DNA from: Streptomyces sp. NBC_00102
Lineage (GTDB): Bacteria > Actinomycetota > Actinomycetes > Streptomycetales > Streptomycetaceae
Assembly: GCF_026343115.1 (NCBI RefSeq)
Contig: NZ_JAPEMC010000001.1
Location: forward strand, 1,922,001 to 1,986,000
DNA length: 64,000 bases
Reading direction: 5' to 3'
The stretch's first letter is position 1, and every line of letters starts with the position of its first letter. This document shows positions 63,284-64,000 of the stretch, one piece after another. The notes beneath the pieces are model-generated. The model did not search any database and was not told where the DNA came from. It saw only the letters and a list, made by a program, of their open reading frames with translations. The position numbers were made by a program, and so were the translations under genes.

Positions 63284-63713
63284 TCCGCTCTCCTCACACA
63301 GTGACGGTCACCTCGGCTGTCGATACCGCAGACTAATACGAGATCGGGTGCATGGGGGCGGAAACCGGAGATAAAGGGACCCCGGCTGGAGTCATTGAAG
63401 ATGCTGTGGGGCGTCTCCGCGCGACCACTGCCCCTACGCTCTGGTCGGATGGGAGGCCGTCTCGCGCTCCCCCGCTGCTCTTGGCACGCCGCGGCGGCGT
63501 CGACGAGGTAGGGAAGTTCTTGCCGCCGCCTGATCCGCTGGCCACGATCGAGCGATATCCATGGTGACCTGCATCCGCACGGGCGAACTGGGGCTGGGGC
63601 TGCTGTACAGCAGCCCCAGCCCCATAACCAGAGCAATCGCCCCACCCGCCACCGTCTCTCCGGCCCCTCGTAACGGCCGGTATGGCCGTAACTGAGCGTT
63701 TTCAGGGTTGGCT
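63284..63713. other. Gene-free region upstream of the kinase gene
   Basis: These 430 bases carry the kinase promoter and a 36-bp perfect palindrome (63589-63624). No frame here has a ribosome site or recognisable protein. Composition is mixed, G+C rising towards the right edge. Confidence 0.45.
63589..63624. repeat. 36-bp perfect palindrome
   Basis: An 18-base arm TGGGGCTGGGGCTGCTGT is followed directly by its exact complement, so the two strands read the same. As RNA it would form a very stable hairpin; its place between the cargo operon and the IS relic suits a terminator or an element boundary. Confidence 0.75.
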
Positions 63714-64000
63714 CTACAGGGTGCGGACGGCTTTGGCGACTGACGTCATGCGGTTCGGGCTGCATCGCGATCTTCTGAAGATTCGCCAAGACTTGAGTCG
63801 TGGCATAGCGCATTCGACGGGTGCTCGGGTCGTGGCCAGTGTGCGGTTGACGGTTCGTTCCGTCGGCGTCAGCAGGCCGTTGGGGGGCGCCTGCGTCCGG
63901 TGGTTCCCCAGGGGCCGGCGCCGGTGTAGGCGCGGGCGGCGAGGATGGGGACGCCCGTGCTCGGGCGAGTAGTCGGCCTGGACATCGCCCACGCGGTCGC
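63714..64000 (-). pseudogene. IS5-type transposase relic (C-terminal part)
   Basis: The minus strand encodes LTPTERTVNRTLATTRAPVE, then CAMPRLKSWRIFRRSRCSPN, then RMTSVAKAVRTL and a stop, the C-terminal end of a DDE transposase of IS5 type. Upstream, the expected DAGYTGAGPW-like segment appears in another frame (AARAYTGAGPWGTTGRRRPP), so a frameshift separates the two parts; the conserved reading ends early without the usual EQQR-like tail. The gene is cut by the window edge. It is inactive as seen and marks a recombination-prone border. Confidence 0.75.

Larger units (their letters stand above)
51672..64000. mobile_element. Actinomycete integrative and conjugative element (AICE, pSAM2-like), right end not seen
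   Basis: The order tRNA, int, xis, rep, small spd-type proteins, FtsK-like tra, SCO3933-type protein, GntR repressor, NUDIX gene is that of pSAM2/SLP1-class elements that excise, replicate by rolling circle and move as double-stranded DNA between mycelia. Everything from int to the GntR gene is on the minus strand. The cargo beyond 60.2 kb is low in G+C. The right attachment site was not found, and the IS relic at the right edge may lie inside or outside the element. Because rep is frameshifted, the element may be stranded. Confidence 0.85.

Noticed and set aside
63682..63972. Plus-strand 96-aa frame at the right edge
   Set aside because: It is antisense to a recognisable transposase C-terminus on the minus strand.

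Overview
The window is chromosomal DNA of a Streptomyces-type actinomycete. Coding DNA runs at roughly 70-75% G+C (4261-4320 is 45 of 60 G/C), GTG and even TTG starts are common behind strong Shine-Dalgarno motifs, genes often overlap by 4 bases, and the gene content (paired PepN aminopeptidases, csn chitosan-oligosaccharide operon, GlnX/GlnH/PknG signalling operon, thioester LAxTG surface protein, SsbB next to dynamin-like GTPases, pSAM2-like integrative element) is typical of the genus.

Layout. 1-17 kb holds core metabolism: a partial PLP-dependent decarboxylase and a GPH-type MFS transporter, a mycothiol-type DsbA nitroreductase, two diverged PepN copies (2.9-5.5 and 11.9-14.5 kb) around a secreted subtilase and aspartate-semialdehyde dehydrogenase, then malQ preceded by a repeat-encoding 98-aa leader ORF. 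17.6-19.6 kb has an HNH endonuclease and an MscS channel, divergent. 19.7-26.5 kb is the csnREFGHK operon with a visible promoter and a 15-bp perfect palindromic operator. 26.8-38.2 kb is a seven-gene signalling cluster: GlnX-like membrane sensor, GlnH-like binding protein, an unrecognised coiled-coil protein, PknG-type kinase, PP2C phosphatase, VWA protein and FHA protein. The kinase, phosphatase and FHA proteins all begin with Cys-rich zinc-ribbon-like segments, so phosphorylation, dephosphorylation and phospho-recognition seem to be co-encoded. 38-51 kb holds an isoaspartyl-methyltransferase-like protein, truncated haemoglobin, thioesterase, EttA, a lower-G+C HEPN-like/zinc-ribbon protein, a 162-bp MITE-like palindrome, a thioester surface adhesin, SsbB and a DynB/DynA-like pair.

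51.6-64 kb is an integrated element. It begins at the 3' end of a tRNA-Arg(TCT) gene and carries integrase, Xis, a frameshifted RepSA-like initiator, Spd-type transfer membrane proteins, an FtsK-like translocase, a KorSA-like GntR repressor with a 22-bp perfect palindromic operator, and a Pif-like NUDIX protein: the layout of an actinomycete integrative and conjugative element (AICE). It is followed by a 445-bp gene-free tract full of inverted repeats (possible replication or transfer locus). Then comes a two-gene, about 47% G+C cargo: a Ser/Thr kinase with a novel N-terminal region and a HEPN-motif protein. This pair is my best candidate for an undescribed (probably anti-phage) system. The window ends in a decayed IS5-type transposase. 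The right attachment site is not seen, so the element's true right end is unknown.
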